The notes beneath the pieces were generated by a model that saw only the letters and a program-made list of their open reading frames with translations, did no database searches and was not told the origin of the DNA. A DNA stretch of 64,000 nucleotides from contig CM049314.1 in NCBI GenBank assembly GCA_026874595.1, forward strand, positions 12,082,729 through 12,146,728, given 5' to 3'. Origin of the DNA: Sipunculus nudus. Lineage: Eukaryota; Annelida; Sipuncula; Golfingiida; Sipunculidae. This document shows positions 22,761 to 37,100 of the stretch, piece by piece. Within the stretch, counting starts at the first letter, position 1, and every line of letters begins with the position of its first letter. The position numbers and the translations under genes are program-made.

Positions 22761-25165
22761 AATGGCACACATGAATATTCACAAATGTACAGTCACTTAT
22801 GCTCGAAAAAGATCTCTTAATTTGGCCCGAATAAGTTGGGGAGCTTTACACTTTTAGGACCCCCACATGTCTCAGGCTTGGATTCCTTATATAATGTCGA
22901 TCTCTAGTTTCATTTGTTAATATCTGAAAATTTTGGTGGTTTTATGTCTCATTTATCACTTGGCCAGGTAGCTTCCAACTGAAAATTATTAAAAAAGCGG
23001 GAGAGACATTATCTTCCCATACACACAGTACTTTTATTTCAATCACTTGGTAGATATTTTTTTTTTCTACCGGCATGTGCACTGTGTAATGGTATTCTGG
23101 AGTGTTAGTGCACAATGGATCTGTATAATGTGAGTTTTATCAAGTGAGAGTAAATACAACCAACAGTGGCCACTAAGTAAAAGATTGACCAGAATAAAAC
23201 AAATTTATAATATAAATATATTACACATATCCTTAATGTATTACTATTTGTGTTATGTACAACAAAGCGGGCACTAATGAATCCATCAAAATATTGATAA
23301 AACATTTAATTTTTACATATCCTGTAACAAAAGTATCCTGTAAATTCATAATGCTTGGGTTATTTATAAACTACAAGTATAAACATCTATAGCTGATATC
23401 GAATTTTTCATTTAAGGTGCTTGTATAATTTCATTTGGGTTCATTACATCCAGTCTTTGAGGTTCATATGCAAGGAACAAACATTCATTATAATATGAGT
23501 CTTATCACGGAGAGGTGAATCACCAAACATTCATTTAGCAATTATATTCAGGATTATATACTTATCTACATCCTGGATCAGCAGCTCGAGTCGTGGGACT
23601 ATTTCTGTCTGTAGCTGCCGTGTAGGTGGGAGTGTTCCTATCTGTCTCCACTCGCTGGACTGCTGGGGATATTTCATATGTTCTACAATGCTGGATCTAT
23701 TACTACTCTTTGCACTTTCTCTGTGCTGGTCTACCAGAGGACTCAATATTCCTGGTGAGTATTTAACAGAACCAAAAGACAGAATATCTTTACGTGAATC
23801 AGGGGAGTATGGGGATAACTAAATTTATAATAACACTAAGAACTGTGATACCCGAAAACACAAATACAGGAACACATATACAGATATATATCATATACAC
23901 ACATATATAGCAGGTGCATCCTCTCTGCCTGTTACATCCTATTTTTTGTTCCTGAAGTATATAAAATATCATGAATTTGCCATAAAATGTTATCTTATTT
24001 CACTTAACAAAACCCTATCATACTGGCTCACTAGACTATTTTTTCACGTGTTTACGTGAAATGTATACACCATATCTCATCACAATTACCCTACCACAAT
24101 CCTCGTCTGTCCATTCAAACCAGTGGCGCCCTTAATCTATAATCCGGCTCTTTGAAATTAAACCTCCGCTCGTCAACCTATGCCACCTATGACATAGCAA
24201 GGCGTAAGAAAAACTACTTCACAACGCCATATTTGACAATATTTTTTTCTTACATTTTACACCTTAATAACGTACTAATCTGTTGTAAGAAAAAAAAAGA
24301 AAAAGGATTCTACATTACAACTTTGTAATTATATAAAGAAGGGAAACAACCATATATAAAAATAACCTCCCACAAGTATCTACCGTATATTATTTACAAA
24401 ATGGTATTTATTTTTATTATCAATATAAATTAGCAATGGTATCAACTTATTCTGCCATTAAATATCTTTTTCATCATCTTCATCACTACTTTCATCGTCA
24501 TCTTTTTATTTTATATGATTATTGTTATTATTATTATTAATCTTTATATAAATAATAAAGCATTTCACTATAGATTGTGACAATCGGACAGAAGAAATTA
24601 AGTATTGTAAACTCACAGTGAATATGATCGACACTTGGGACAAGGCCCAGGAACATTGTAGATCATTCGGTGGTAATGTGGGTCTGCCTCAGGATAAAAC
24701 AGAGGAAGAACACCATGATTTACTACACATCATGAAAGGTCTACATCTGGACACAATATGGTTGTCATTAAAGACGAAAAGAGTTAGGGAACTGGAGATG
24801 GGTTAACGGTGACATGGGTAAGTATCCCTTAGACACCCTTGTTGGATAGAGCGTATATTTCAATCTTTTACTTAATTTTTGAGAAGTTTGTCCTTTATGT
24901 ATGCATGCCTAGTTCAATAAAGGGACAACTTCATAAATAATGTTTTGGGTAAAGAGGTTAATTAGGATATTGTATGAAATTTTTTTGACAGACGAGATTC
25001 TCTTGATTTTGTGAGATTCTGAATTTGTGACTGATCATTGTCACACAATTATTTAAACTTAAAATACAGTGTGAGCCGTGGACACTCCCGATTGAAACTA
25101 TTATAACCTGTTTATAAACTCCAATTGACATATGAAAGTTCAATGAAGAAATATGGCTTCAAATT

Positions 25166-25166
25166 A

Positions 25167-25212
<46 letters not shown>
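25166..25212. repeat. (TA)n microsatellite in an intron of gene 3
   Basis: Pure TA dinucleotide tract of about 45 bp. Confidence 0.9.
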
Positions 25213-25214
<2 letters not shown>

Positions 25215-26995
25215 GAAAAAGAGCCTACATTAAATTAACTGTTCCTTGTTACAGAAATATGTTTCTTAAATTACAATGAAAACTCCTTAAACTGACATAC
25301 CTGATTGTTTTACATAAATGAATTGTCATAAAAAAGTAAAAGCAGAACCTCTTCCTGATGAAGGTAATTCCCTAAAAAAAAGTTAAAAGAGCGAACAATT
25401 GCTTTATAGATGACGATAATTCATATATAAACACTTATATGGGTTATAATTGAAAACAGCAAGTCTGCTTCACCGTGTACCGAAACTGAAGCAACACATA
25501 AAACATTATAATTTAAATATACTTTGCTATTTTATCTTTTTAAGCTTATTCTTGCTATCTCTTTCTTGTTTCAGCTACGACGCCTTATTTAGGAAAACCC
25601 GGGAGTGGTTGTGGACAATTTTCACTCGTGGAAAACTATGCATCCAGAAGCGCTTGCTTTCTAAATAGACCAACAAAATTCATATGTTTACACACAGGTT
25701 CAGTGATATGATTCCTAGTACATAAGAATCCGAACTTTTTTTATGAAATATACGTTCGAATGATCACTTATGGTTCATACAAAGTCTGCAGGCTATGAAT
25801 GCAAACGTAAGCGTCATGCCGTTTTTATCACTCTGCATAATACAATTTGAAAAATGAGTTGTGTATAAGCCTCTTCTTGTTTATCTCCTGTTTGTTTTGC
25901 TTCAGATCAAGTGTGCCCTCGCAGGGTCGCCCGATACAATTGTGCTGTGGTTGGTGGAGTTGCCTTAACTCTCCATCACGGAGCATACGACTGGTTTACA
26001 GCAAGAGCGCTGTGCAGAGCGCAGAAAGCTGATCTTATACACTCAAAGGAACTGACATTCACAAGCTTTCTTGTTATGGATCAAAGGGGTTTAGTTCTTG
26101 AATTTGAAGTTTTTGTTGGTCTACATCAGGAAGATTGGGTCTTCATCCATCCATTCGAAAGTAACATTAAGTTTAGCATGTCTCCTACATCCTGAGTCTT
26201 AGTTACATGCGAAATAAATAACATACAAGATAACTTTTGTGTTTTTTTTGGCCGAAAGTGGTTTCATTATTTAAAAACAGTTTCAAATATGTGTATTTTT
26301 TTTTGTTTTGCTTTTACACTTCAACTCTACATTTGTTTAAAGTCAGTTTATATGGCTTTTTGTAACAGAAGACAACCTAATATAATTTTTTAACTTTGCT
26401 CATAGAACAGCTCCATACTCATTTTACATTCACAGCTGTCTTGATCATGCTTATATACTTATTTATTATATTACTTATTCTATATAGGTGCGAATAATCC
26501 TTAAGTGAGTTGTTACGTCTTCTAAGGTTTAGTTGATACAGAAACTTTAAGCATAATTATCTGAGAAATATTTGAATGACATAAGCAGATATGGTAGAAC
26601 GTAGACAAAAATATAATACAGGCTTAAAAGTGAATTGGAATCAGACTTTTTTATGTGTTTTTAGTATTCATGAGTACGGAAATTTATATTAAGCAAACGC
26701 CACCTAGCTATAAATTTCTAATGAAAAAATATGTAAAATAATTTTGCTAATAGATACACTAGAGAAATGTTTTTCTTTTTTTTCTGAAACATAAAGCAAT
26801 AAATCAAGGAGAACACGTGAGAGTGAAAAAATATGGCATTACTATATTTTACAGACGAAACGGCCATGAACCTTGTGTACTGGGATAAACTACAGCCTTC
26901 TCAGCAGAACTATTCCTGTGCTGTATTGAGTCGTTCATCGGGGATGTGGGGTATCGCCCGCTGCTCAGACAGATATGAATACATCTGTGAAATGT

Positions 26996-28112
26996 GTACG
27001 CCATTTTGATATTTCCAAAACATTTTTAAAATATTGTTACGACTTTATTCCTTGTTCATTTTAAATAACATTAATTAAAGACGCGATAATGTTTTACTTA
27101 CTGTAACATTTTACGTTTGTCATACTGACCTTAAGTTACTCTTTTATATGCTTCAACACGTAACAGATAATAAATTAATCATAAACTCTTACCTTATTTT
27201 GGAAGAATTGAGATGACAGATGAAATATAATCAGAAATATAATGTGTTAATTAGTGAAATAAATTGCAACATATCTGTATATTCACATTTCATCAAACTA
27301 TCTCGGCTAACCGAGTAGCTCACACGCTTTTGTGCAAGATAATAGTCATATCAAAGTATGTTATAAGACCCGATGCAAACGTGTCCTTATATATGTCCTC
27401 TGTTCAATTCTAATCCTTTCTGAGATTAAAACTGCAAAATATACAATGCATGAATTATATGACGATGTTTACTTTAACATAAATTAACTAATGAACACAA
27501 CTGATTGCCTTTGATAACTGATCTGCATCAAATGATCACCATAGTGACTTGCTGTAATTCTAAGTTTAAACCAATATCAATGGTACTCTTCTGACCTTTG
27601 AAAGTCAATCAAAGCGTTCACCCCGCAGTGAATGAGACTCTACATATCACGACACAGATAAGTGGACCAACACTGAATAATATCTATTGTAAGCAGGTCA
27701 TGTGACCAGTCACTTCAATACCTTTAAACGTACATTACGGAATTTGGTGACAGAAATATCCCGAAAATTAAAATGCCTTGTGGTTATCAACTGCATAGCT
27801 ACCCAGCTTTATAACCCCAATCCACTTAATTCTCACGTTTATGTCTGCCATGTTGTTCTACCAGAGTGTGTAATAATACCTGTTGTGAATGTTATATGTT
27901 TTGTTTTAAGCTTTCACTACAGTTTAGGAATAAGAGGTTTAAGCTTGATAAGTATGTTAATATTTCCTGTGTGCAACCTGATTGTGTAAAAGACGCTGTT
28001 TATATTAAATATTAGTTGAATTCATTTCCTTAAAAAAAAATAACCTGCATTAATTGGTTACCAAATTCTAATATACATGTCCATAATACATTTATATTAA
28101 ATTATTTGATAG
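26996..28112 (+). other. Intron between CTLD2b and stalk of gene 3
   Basis: Without splicing, the frame continues four codons (C-T-P-F-stop, stop at 27007-27009). The rest is AT-rich and similar to 51554-52135 in gene 5. No separate gene is seen; an open frame at 27702-27989 has no family match. Confidence 0.5.
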
Positions 28113-29806
28113 TTGAGCGAAGTGAAAATACAGTAGTTCATTTCACAGACATGTCGACAACACAGCAAAATGTGCCGACACAGCCGAGTGACCAGGAGAT
28201 ACATGGTAAGCAGGTCATATGACTGGTAACTTAGGTACCTAAGCTGAATAAAAATTCAAATGAGTGCACAGGAGTGTTAAATATTCTTACATATACGTCT
28301 CTGTCGTTATAGCAAAAGGCTGGTACCCGAAATGAATCTTACATTAAAACCGAAGATTGTTAGTGATCGGTTAACTTTTCTTCGACAAAAATGACTATTT
28401 CCAATGTTATTTGCATCTCTCAATAGTTATCGAATTGATGATAACCTTGATACATCTGGCATGATCAACAAGTATAAATAGAATAGAGAAATAAAGATAT
28501 GAGTGGAGGTCTTTCGAATATTAAGGTTAAACGGAGGTGTCGTAATTAACCGACGTTACAGCTGTTACCTCAATATATATACGCCCATACGTAAAGCAAA
28601 GGTTTACAGATTAATTTTATGGAGTCGTATAAAAATCAAGGCAGGAAAATAGCATTACCATTAAGGAGGAATAACATTTAGATTAGAACATCTGAGTTTT
28701 TACATATTTTAATGGTTAAGATTTGTGACGTGTGCTTGAAAGCGCAAGACGTAATAAAATGATACTTTTGTTGAACAGGGTTTTACATAATATTCCTTTG
28801 CATGCTTTTTCCTCTGCTTGTTGTCGTCCGATTTGTCTGCGCAATGTGATGCTATAGAATTGAACGAACTCATAGGTAAAGTTTGCCTATTTGTGTAATA
28901 TACGAGTTTTATTAAGTTTATAGTCGTGTTTTTACACGACAACATTCATATAAACAATAAAGGTTAGTTATATGATATAATGCGCTTAATGCAACTACAT
29001 ATTATAAATATGTGTCGCATATTTATAGCAAAATATTATTGAAGCAAGCTAGGCCACAGAACAGGTATTTGACAATAAATATAAAGTGATACCAATTTGA
29101 ATTCTTGCTGAAAACACCTTCAGCGAAAGATTTAAGCATGGGATAAAAATGATATAGCGAAATGAAAAAAAAGTCTTGTATAATTCCGACTCTTGAGTGC
29201 ATTGTGAAAATCACATTAAAAAAGATTGTTTATTTTAGAGAATTCGCACAGGAATTGTAAATCACCACAGAAGAACCTTTGGGGAAACAACAACACTTAT
29301 TTTGCAAGATTCCCCTCATATATCAATGGTGTCACTGGACAGCAAATAATCCATATTATTCCGAAGTCAAACCTACCAATCGTAACCCGTTTGACTTTCC
29401 TGTTTCTAAACAAGATTTCAACCAGTACAGCTATGTGTCTTAAGACCGCAGCAAGTCCTGTGCTCAAACTGTCAGCTTTTCCAAGCGCGTTTTCAAAGGC
29501 ACCGATTCGCCAGCTATGGATTACGTGCGAGCTCCCAGGGGCTAGAGCGCCACGATAACATCCAAAGGTTATCCGCAGACTCTTTGTCTGATGAGAGAAT
29601 TAAAACAATGTTGGTGTAACACCAAACAATACTCCACCCAATCTTCCACGATATGGTCTTCACGGATGTGACGTCACACCAGATATGCTTCCGACTGTCC
29701 AAAAGGGAATATATTTCCGCGCAATCCCAACTTCAGTATAATCACTGCGCCCCTGTGATGAAGGGTCTTTGACGACTAGTTTACGAGTCGAGTTTGTACT
29801 TTTAGG

Positions 29807-31020
29807 TAATAGAGCATGAAAGATTAACGATACCTTCTTGTAAATGGGGAATATATATTTACATGCAACGTATGTGATCAGCCCGATCAACCACTTTGTA
29901 CTTGAAAAAAACATTAAGTAACATGTTTATCTTTTATTGTTATTTTTTATGAATCTGTGCAAATCACGAAACACGAGCAGGTCTGTCAATAGAAAACATG
30001 AATATATGTAAAGTGTGAGTTTTATGAACCAGTCGGGGATATATGAAAAATTCCAAAGCACCTACCGGTAAAGAAAAAAATTTACAACTTAAGTAAATAC
30101 TAAATATACCAATACTTTATGCACAACAAATCGGTTATGTCCGGGCCTAGGTGAGATCATTTCCTCAGGGCTTGGACCAATCTAATATTCTAATGGAATC
30201 TTCTGATTAATATTTCATCCTATGTGTCGCATCTTGTATTTCAGGACAACTCGCGAAGTTAAAAAATACATTAATAAGCAGACTGTATCCTATATGATTA
30301 AACTTCTAATCGAATGAATTTTTCTTAACAATATAAATTAACAACTAGTACGTATTGAGTGAAAACCGCTGTAGTATTACATGTAAGATATAAATATTAA
30401 TAGAAACAAAAATAAAGTCTCATTATTGTGCCCGTGTAAAACGTGTGTTTGTTAATATGTTATTATAAAGCCGTAGGTATTATCTCCCAATAATTTTAAA
30501 TGACAATATTTAATTAGACATTATCTCCGCTTAGCTTATACACATGCATACCCTGATAAGCAACCACAAATTGAAAATTACATAAACATCCGCTTAACAT
30601 GTTAGATTCTGCCTGGCGCCGGATTAACGTGAATAGGCTATTAATAGGATACACCTTCATGACACAACCATCCATTTAACATGAAAACCTCGCTGACAGG
30701 ACCATCAATCTCATATGTCACCTATTTTAACACTACTTACCCACACACAATCATCACGGTGCACGACCATTAACCAGACAATCAACACAATCCGCCCCCA
30801 TACACAACCCACTAAAAAGCAGATCCATTGACACGGCAACCCATTGAACACATCTAATCTTAAAAGGTTCATTCTACCGACAAATGTCCGTATTAATATC
30901 AAGACGATATTAAAATCAAATAAGAGAGGGGTAGACAAAGACAAGACAAAGTATAGATCATACAGCTAAATGTAAAAAAAAAATTGTAAAATGGATTATA
31001 AGGGCACACACTGATACATA
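29807..31020. other. 3' flank of gene 3
   Basis: Matches the 3' flank of gene 1 and holds the uninterrupted version (about 30800-30960) of the site where the 6903-8341 transposon inserted. No gene is seen. Confidence 0.5.
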
Positions 31021-31172
31021 TATGGTCTTCACAGATGTGACGTCACACTGGATATGCTTCTAACTGCCCCAGTGCGAATGTAGTCCAGAGCATGCGTGCC
31101 GTCAATAGAATCACTGCGTTTTTGTGATGAGTCTGTGATGGTCTGTAATTCAGTTTGCGAGTCGAGTTTGTA
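31021..31172 (+). pseudogene. Orphan 3' piece of a receptor tail exon
   Basis: Reads the end of the conserved tail (GATGTGACGTCACAC through ESVMVCNSV to the terminal stop TTTGTAG). One in-frame stop replaces the MYS region. No other exon lies nearby. It sits between genes 3 and 4, and its downstream flank resembles that of genes 1 and 3. It marks a further, mostly deleted copy. Confidence 0.75.
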
Positions 31173-31534
31173 GTATTAGGTAAAATAGAGCATGGGATGT
31201 TTATGATACCTGATTGTTTTAAGTGAATATATATCTACATTCAGAGCATGTAATCAGGACACAACGCAAAAATTAATACATTTATGAAAATATCAATATG
31301 ATATGAACATCTAGTTTCAAGTAAAAACGTTCAATAACTTTATTTCATCATATTTCAGGGAAATATATTCTAGGAGCATTCTAGGAGATATTACGTGGGC
31401 AAACACTGGATCTCAGAAACAAATCTCATGCTCGCTAGAATCTGACACATTTTAAAAGGTAAAAGCTCATTAATATAGGCTTTAGAAAAAGAGTTTTCTA
31501 TAATCTGCATATCTGCATATATGTTTGAAGGTCA
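31173..31534. other. Spacer after the orphan tail
   Basis: AT-rich, partly similar to the flank after gene 1. No gene is seen. Confidence 0.4.
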
Positions 31535-34168
31535 CAGGTCTACTGGTTATGATTTGTGCTCTGACTAAATCACAATGACAATTTGTGTATGTAATTAAAT
31601 AGAAGAAAAAACAGTTCATTTACTCCGTGAACATTTTTGCGTCATAGTTTGAAATACATTTTAAATTTGGAAAACATTTGCCAAAAGTAAAATTCATTAT
31701 TTTTCCTCTCAAAATACAGGGCAATACTTACACTTTCATGATAAATATTTGTATGTGACAGCGGACATAACATTTTATAAGCAAGAATAGAATAAGCATA
31801 TACCCGATGAAGCAATTTTTAAAAATGCATAAAGCTGCCATTTTCTTTTTAATATTTCTTAGTAATTTAACACATGAACTGTCACATTAATGCTGGATAT
31901 AGAAAAATGATATGACTTCTTAGTGGCGTTTATATTATATAGCGTTTGACGATCTCACAACCAAAAATACATGTCAACCTGTGGCGTAACATGCCGCGTA
32001 TAAAATATAAATCACATGGCCTGGAGAGAGTATCTTTTAGTAAATTAGTACTGACAGTTGCAGCATTTCCAAAATATTTCATGACATATATTGTGTTCTC
32101 ACGCACACCAATAATACGTTTATAATAATATTTTATCAATGGCCCCACAACCATAGTAACCTGATCATATCCCATTCAAACTATGCATGCTGACATTCTG
32201 AACGCTTAAAAAGGTATAGGTAAACCAGGCTATTTCAATTATAAACCAATATAAACAAACCTTAAACATTTGAAAAATCTGACTTGAAGCTTGCCCAAAA
32301 TCATGGATTCCCTATATCTCGCAGTAATAGGTCACTGTTACGCATCTCGATGTAGGGTTACGATTGGTGCCCTGTAAACGAGAAGACGCCCGAACAGGCA
32401 GGGAAAAGCTCATCGCTTAAGCTCAGGCCATGAATTATATTCAGTCGAGCTACAAAAAGACTATGCACAAAAATAGCTATCCGGATAAGCACAAGCCACT
32501 GCTTCTTGACCAGGTAGGAAGCACCGACAGTAGATTGTACATTTAAACAAAAACTGAAGGTATACCTTTGTAGGTATGCACTTTGTTAAATCCTTTAAAC
32601 ATGGGCCTTGATTGATACAGAAATGAGATTTCGACATTTTTAAGAGCAACGACATATGCACCTGAAGAAATAAGAACAGGCACTTAAAATCTCCGGAAAG
32701 CACGCCTCCCTTGCATATGAAAAACAGGAGAGAAATTCCTCTTAAAGAATATTAAAACTTTCCACACTTTAACTCTCGAACCAAATGTTAGGAAAAATAT
32801 GGTTTCATTATACTAAAGTATTCAGTATAAATTTTCAGTATCATATTTCTTGAATTTATTATTATTTACAATATTTACAATATTCAAAATACTGAAAAAT
32901 GTATTGACACATACAATACCATATGATTCATGATTCTCTGAGGAAAATATGACAAAACTCTTCAGAGCTTTACAGAATTATTTCCAAATTTGAATATTAC
33001 CCGTTATATCACCTAAAGAGTGGAGGGACAAATGATTCGAGGTCACCAATCCCTAAATTGTGAGGAGGATATGTCCCAATGCTTCCTTCTTCCCCGAAAG
33101 GCCCATGTTATTGAAGTACCGTCACAGGGTTCTTAAATTTTAATCAAAGTAAAAGTCACTAGTTACTACTAATACTTGTGAGCTTTCCTGCCTTAATCAG
33201 GATTTAATTATACGTATGACTTCACTGTTTCCTCTTGTTCATGAATCAATTTATTGGATTTACTGTGGCATTATATTTATTTGGTTACAGCGGATTGATC
33301 AGTATGTTCAAAGTTATTAATATCTACTATTACTCAACGTGTCAATTATGTCGATGACAGAAGGTATTGTGTGATGATGTTTGTATCCAACTGTAGCCGT
33401 AACTTTCAAAGTCACGCGATTTATAAACATAGCAGGCAATGATAACTAATAGTGTTAACAAACACAAATGGAATCGCTGAGGTTTCTTGATAAAAAAAGA
33501 GATATTTTGCCTCGATGCCAGTGAATGGTAATCAGCTTTTTTTCATCTGTGCCTTGATGATTTGTTTTGATCACCTACCCTGGGAACATTTTGCAGGGTA
33601 TAAATAACTTAACACGGACCATCCTAATGCTAACGTCACCTGAATGGGCAAAAGGACAAGGAAGTCCAAGGTATCGTAAATCATATAGTGAATAAAAATA
33701 CTATAACCTGAAACTATTTCCAAGAATCTGACTACAACCCAGTAACACAGCTAAAACATTTTAATATCACTATTGTTTATTTACAAACCTACCACCAGTA
33801 ATGAATTTCATGAACAAAATGATAGAAAATTGTTACTTTTATCACTGCAATTTGAAAGTTTATTTCTTGTATAGTAAAACTGGATGACCTGTTTATTTTA
33901 AACAAAGGGATGCCCTCTATAGCTTACAAGGAATGTTCATTAACTGTCATTTCATTACATACTTTCATCTGGGTTTCATTACATCCAATCTTATGCACAT
34001 ATGCCTATTAACAAACCCTCATCATCTAGTAAGGGTTGAATAACCGAACAAACATTAAGCATTTATAGTCAGATTATGCAATTATCAACATCCTGGATCA
34101 GCAGCTAATATCGTGAGACTGTCTCTATCTGGATCTGTTGTGTACACACGACCACTTGGATATTTCGT
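31535..34168 (+). promoter_or_regulatory. Duplicated 5' flank of gene 4 (pair of 10010-12870)
   Basis: Collinear with the flank of gene 2, starting at GGTTATGATTTGTGCTCTGA and including a decayed tandem-core right end at 32285-32455. The final block ACATCCTGGATCAGCAGCT (about 34090) is shared by all copies. No other gene is seen. Confidence 0.5.
32285..32455 (+). mobile_element. Decayed right-end fragment of a tandem-core element
   Basis: Paired with 11000-11202; ends in CAGTCGAGCTACAAAA. Confidence 0.45.
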
Positions 34169-37100
34169 ATGTACTACAATGCTGCGTCTGTTGCTGCCTT
34201 TGCGCTCTTTTTGCGCTGTTCTACCAGAGGACTTGGTATTCCTGGTGAATATTTAAAAGAACCGTGAAACAGTATATTTTAATAAGTATCAGGGGAATAT
34301 GGAACACAGAATCGGGGTACCGAACACACATACACATGTACACATATACACAAATCATGTAAATGCGTTTTGAGCACAAGATCATTTTTTCCTGTTACAT
34401 GCATTTGTTTGATGAGTTGTTGATGAATAACTGCTGTTGACTATTTGGGCTTTTAACCTTAATATAAATTTATTATATTTATTATTATGATTAATTTATA
34501 TTAATAAATCTTAAATTCCTTAGTAACCCTCTCGCCTTCATCTAATTTCATTTTGCAAAGCTTATAATACATTTACAATAGACTAGAGTACAGTGAACCA
34601 TGGTAATGCATAATGTTCACGCCCAGGGACACAGTGAAATTACATTCGCTTTAAGATCATGTGTAAATTATTTTAAAAAATGCCAATGCATAGATCATGA
34701 TTCAAGTAGACTTCATGCGTTGATTTCCCCAAATGAAGTAGTCTCATGATTTTGTATTTTTTGCCATCTAGTCACAACTCCGCCTTCTGTGACTTCTAGG
34801 TTCTTCAAAGTATTAAAGAGAAAGATGTGGAAGTGTACTAGCCTCACACGCGAACGTACAAAATCAATAACATTGAGATTAAAACAGCAACACTATAATT
34901 TAAGCATCAATGCGTTCAATGCATACATTACTTTTACATCCTACACATCTCTCTCAAAAAAGAGGAATCCATAATAAAAGTACAAATCTAAAGTGATATT
35001 GAGTCACAATGAATAATTTTACTACGTAAGTGTCCACAACGAATATCAGACTTAGTAAAAATGCACGGATGTCAGTATACAACGATCCAATTAACTCTGT
35101 TCTTGTCACCTTTCATCAACCATTGGTGTCCTATAAAATGGATGCACCCGATTACATCACTAAAATGTAACCACGTAAGGGTTAACTGCATCATCTCCCC
35201 GACAGTGGACATTCTTCTCACTGTTTCACAGGAACGTTTTATCACATCAACAAGTTGATTTTCATCAATTTACAACCTCTAATCAAATACACCCAGAAAG
35301 CCATAAATTCAAGCACAATAAAGCAGCTCGTTAAAATTGCAAGTCCTGCTTCATAACGACAGCCTTGACAGACAACATCTCGGCACTCATATTTTGCTGA
35401 TGTCCGCCTAAACATTTGCATGTCGACAGGTGTACGGCCGGTGTAAATTTGCATACATCACATATCATCACAATTACTTTATTACAGGCCAGGATTTGGT
35501 TCCAGGTCAAGTTTATTTAGGAGTTTTACCCAAGCACGCTAACAACAAAGGTTTTTTAAAATGTGTGCACGTGAAGGTTCCGCCGTCTTTGATCTGTGAT
35601 CTATTATTAACTTGTGAAAGATATTAAACAACATTGCCCCGGACAAACTACTTCACAAGCACTAAAACTGACAAGAACGGTGCCCGGGGCAAGCTTACTC
35701 TACTGAAAAATATTTTATTCAAAGAGTACATGTTTATTGTGACTTAATAATCTTTTGTAAGAACACAAAGAAAACAATTAAAATACTTATGAATTCTATA
35801 TTTTCTCTTAACAATAATGCATTTCACTGAAGAGTGTGGCAATCAAACAAAAGAAGTTAAATATTGTAAAGTCACAAAGAATAGGACCGACATTGTAGAT
35901 CGTCCGGTGGTAATGAGGGTCTGACTCATGATATAAAAGAGGAGGAACACCAGGACTTCTTCATACCATGAAGGTTCTACATCAGGAGACAGTATGGTTG
36001 TCACTAAGACGAAAAGAGTTAGGGAACTGGACGTGGGTATCCTTTACTCACCCATGTTGGTTGGAGCGTATATTTTCAACCGTATAAGCTCCGGGGTTTA
36101 TTAGTTGTTGAAATCGTAATATTCAGTTGAGGAGTTCTTTACGTAAAAGTAATGATCATTTATGGCACAATCGATGGACAACCGTAAATAACGTTTTCAG
36201 ACAATAATGTAAATTAAGATAAAATATGAGATTTTTGTAAGATAGAAAAAAAACCAGACCTTGCTGTGATACTGGACTCGTGAATGTTTAGTGTCATTGA
36301 ACTATATAAACTCAAACTACAGTATATGAGCTCTTAAACTAGAAGACTGAAGTCCAGTTTGGCTATAACTCTATGCCATACACATAAAAAAATAGATATA
36401 AAACAGGACAAACGCATCCTGTTCTTATTTTCAGGAACAAAATTGAATCGGCAAATTTTCTTGATACCCCATTTCGTACATATACTTTTGATATCTTTGA
36501 AATGTCTCAGAAAAAAAAGTTTCAGAGAGACAAATGGAATGACAGAAAAGATTATTAATACTCTATATTTGGGTACAACTGAAAACTGTTAAATCTGCAT
36601 CAAATCCACTTGATTTTATACCAGTATTGAAACAACAAAAAAAACAACATATATTTATAAGCAACAAATATTTGGTATTTGCCTATCAATTACCTATTGC
36701 TATATTGCCATTTGTGGTTTCAGTTTCGTCGCCTGTTATTGGAAAACCACGTGATGGATGTGGAATATATGGACTAATGCGAAAGCTTGTCAAAATGTCC
36801 TTGCTTTCTCAATTTTCCGATCAAATTGATCTGCTTACATAAAGGTTCGATAATGTTATTCCTCGCCCTTAAGAAAATGACTTTATATTGCAGGTAATGC
36901 TTCACCCATCGCCGGCAGGCTCTCAGCGCAAGGACATTAGTCATGTTGATGCCATTTCGCACTTCGTAAATTAAAAAAAAAATTATTTTTGCTTTTCAAT
37001 CTGTGTTCACTCAGATGAATGTCCATTCTTCAGAACGGACGTGTCCTGTTCGCGTTGCTCGGTATAACTGTGCTTGATGGCGTGCTGGTATCCCTGCATG

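Larger units (their letters stand above)
19535..23687 (+). promoter_or_regulatory. Duplicated 5' flank of gene 3 (pair of 44225-48096)
   Basis: Collinear matches to the flank of gene 5 include TTTACGAAGAACATTAT (19534 and 44232), the double CRE block (20294 and 45597) and TTGAGGTTCATATGCAAGGA (about 23459 and 47866). The region also holds a fold-back repeat fragment at 22578-22760. No other gene is supported. Confidence 0.55.
23688..29806 (+). pseudogene. Receptor gene 3: near-complete CTLD receptor copy with disabling changes
   Basis: All eight exons are found: signal peptide 23688-23754; CTLD1a 24574-24817; CTLD1b 25575-25697; CTLD2a 25906-26160; CTLD2b 26855-26995; stalk 28113-28205; transmembrane 28779-28875; tail about 29241-29806. 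CTLD1a is 244 nt instead of 243: one extra A around 24772 (CATTAAAGACG against CACTAAGACG in gene 5) shifts the frame to a stop. CTLD1b, CTLD2a, CTLD2b and the stalk are intact. The transmembrane exon has a TGA at 28847-28849, and the tail has an early TAA and an internal deletion. If the CTLD1a frameshift were a sequencing error, the product would still be a tail-less or secreted double lectin. Pseudogene is the best call. Confidence 0.8.
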
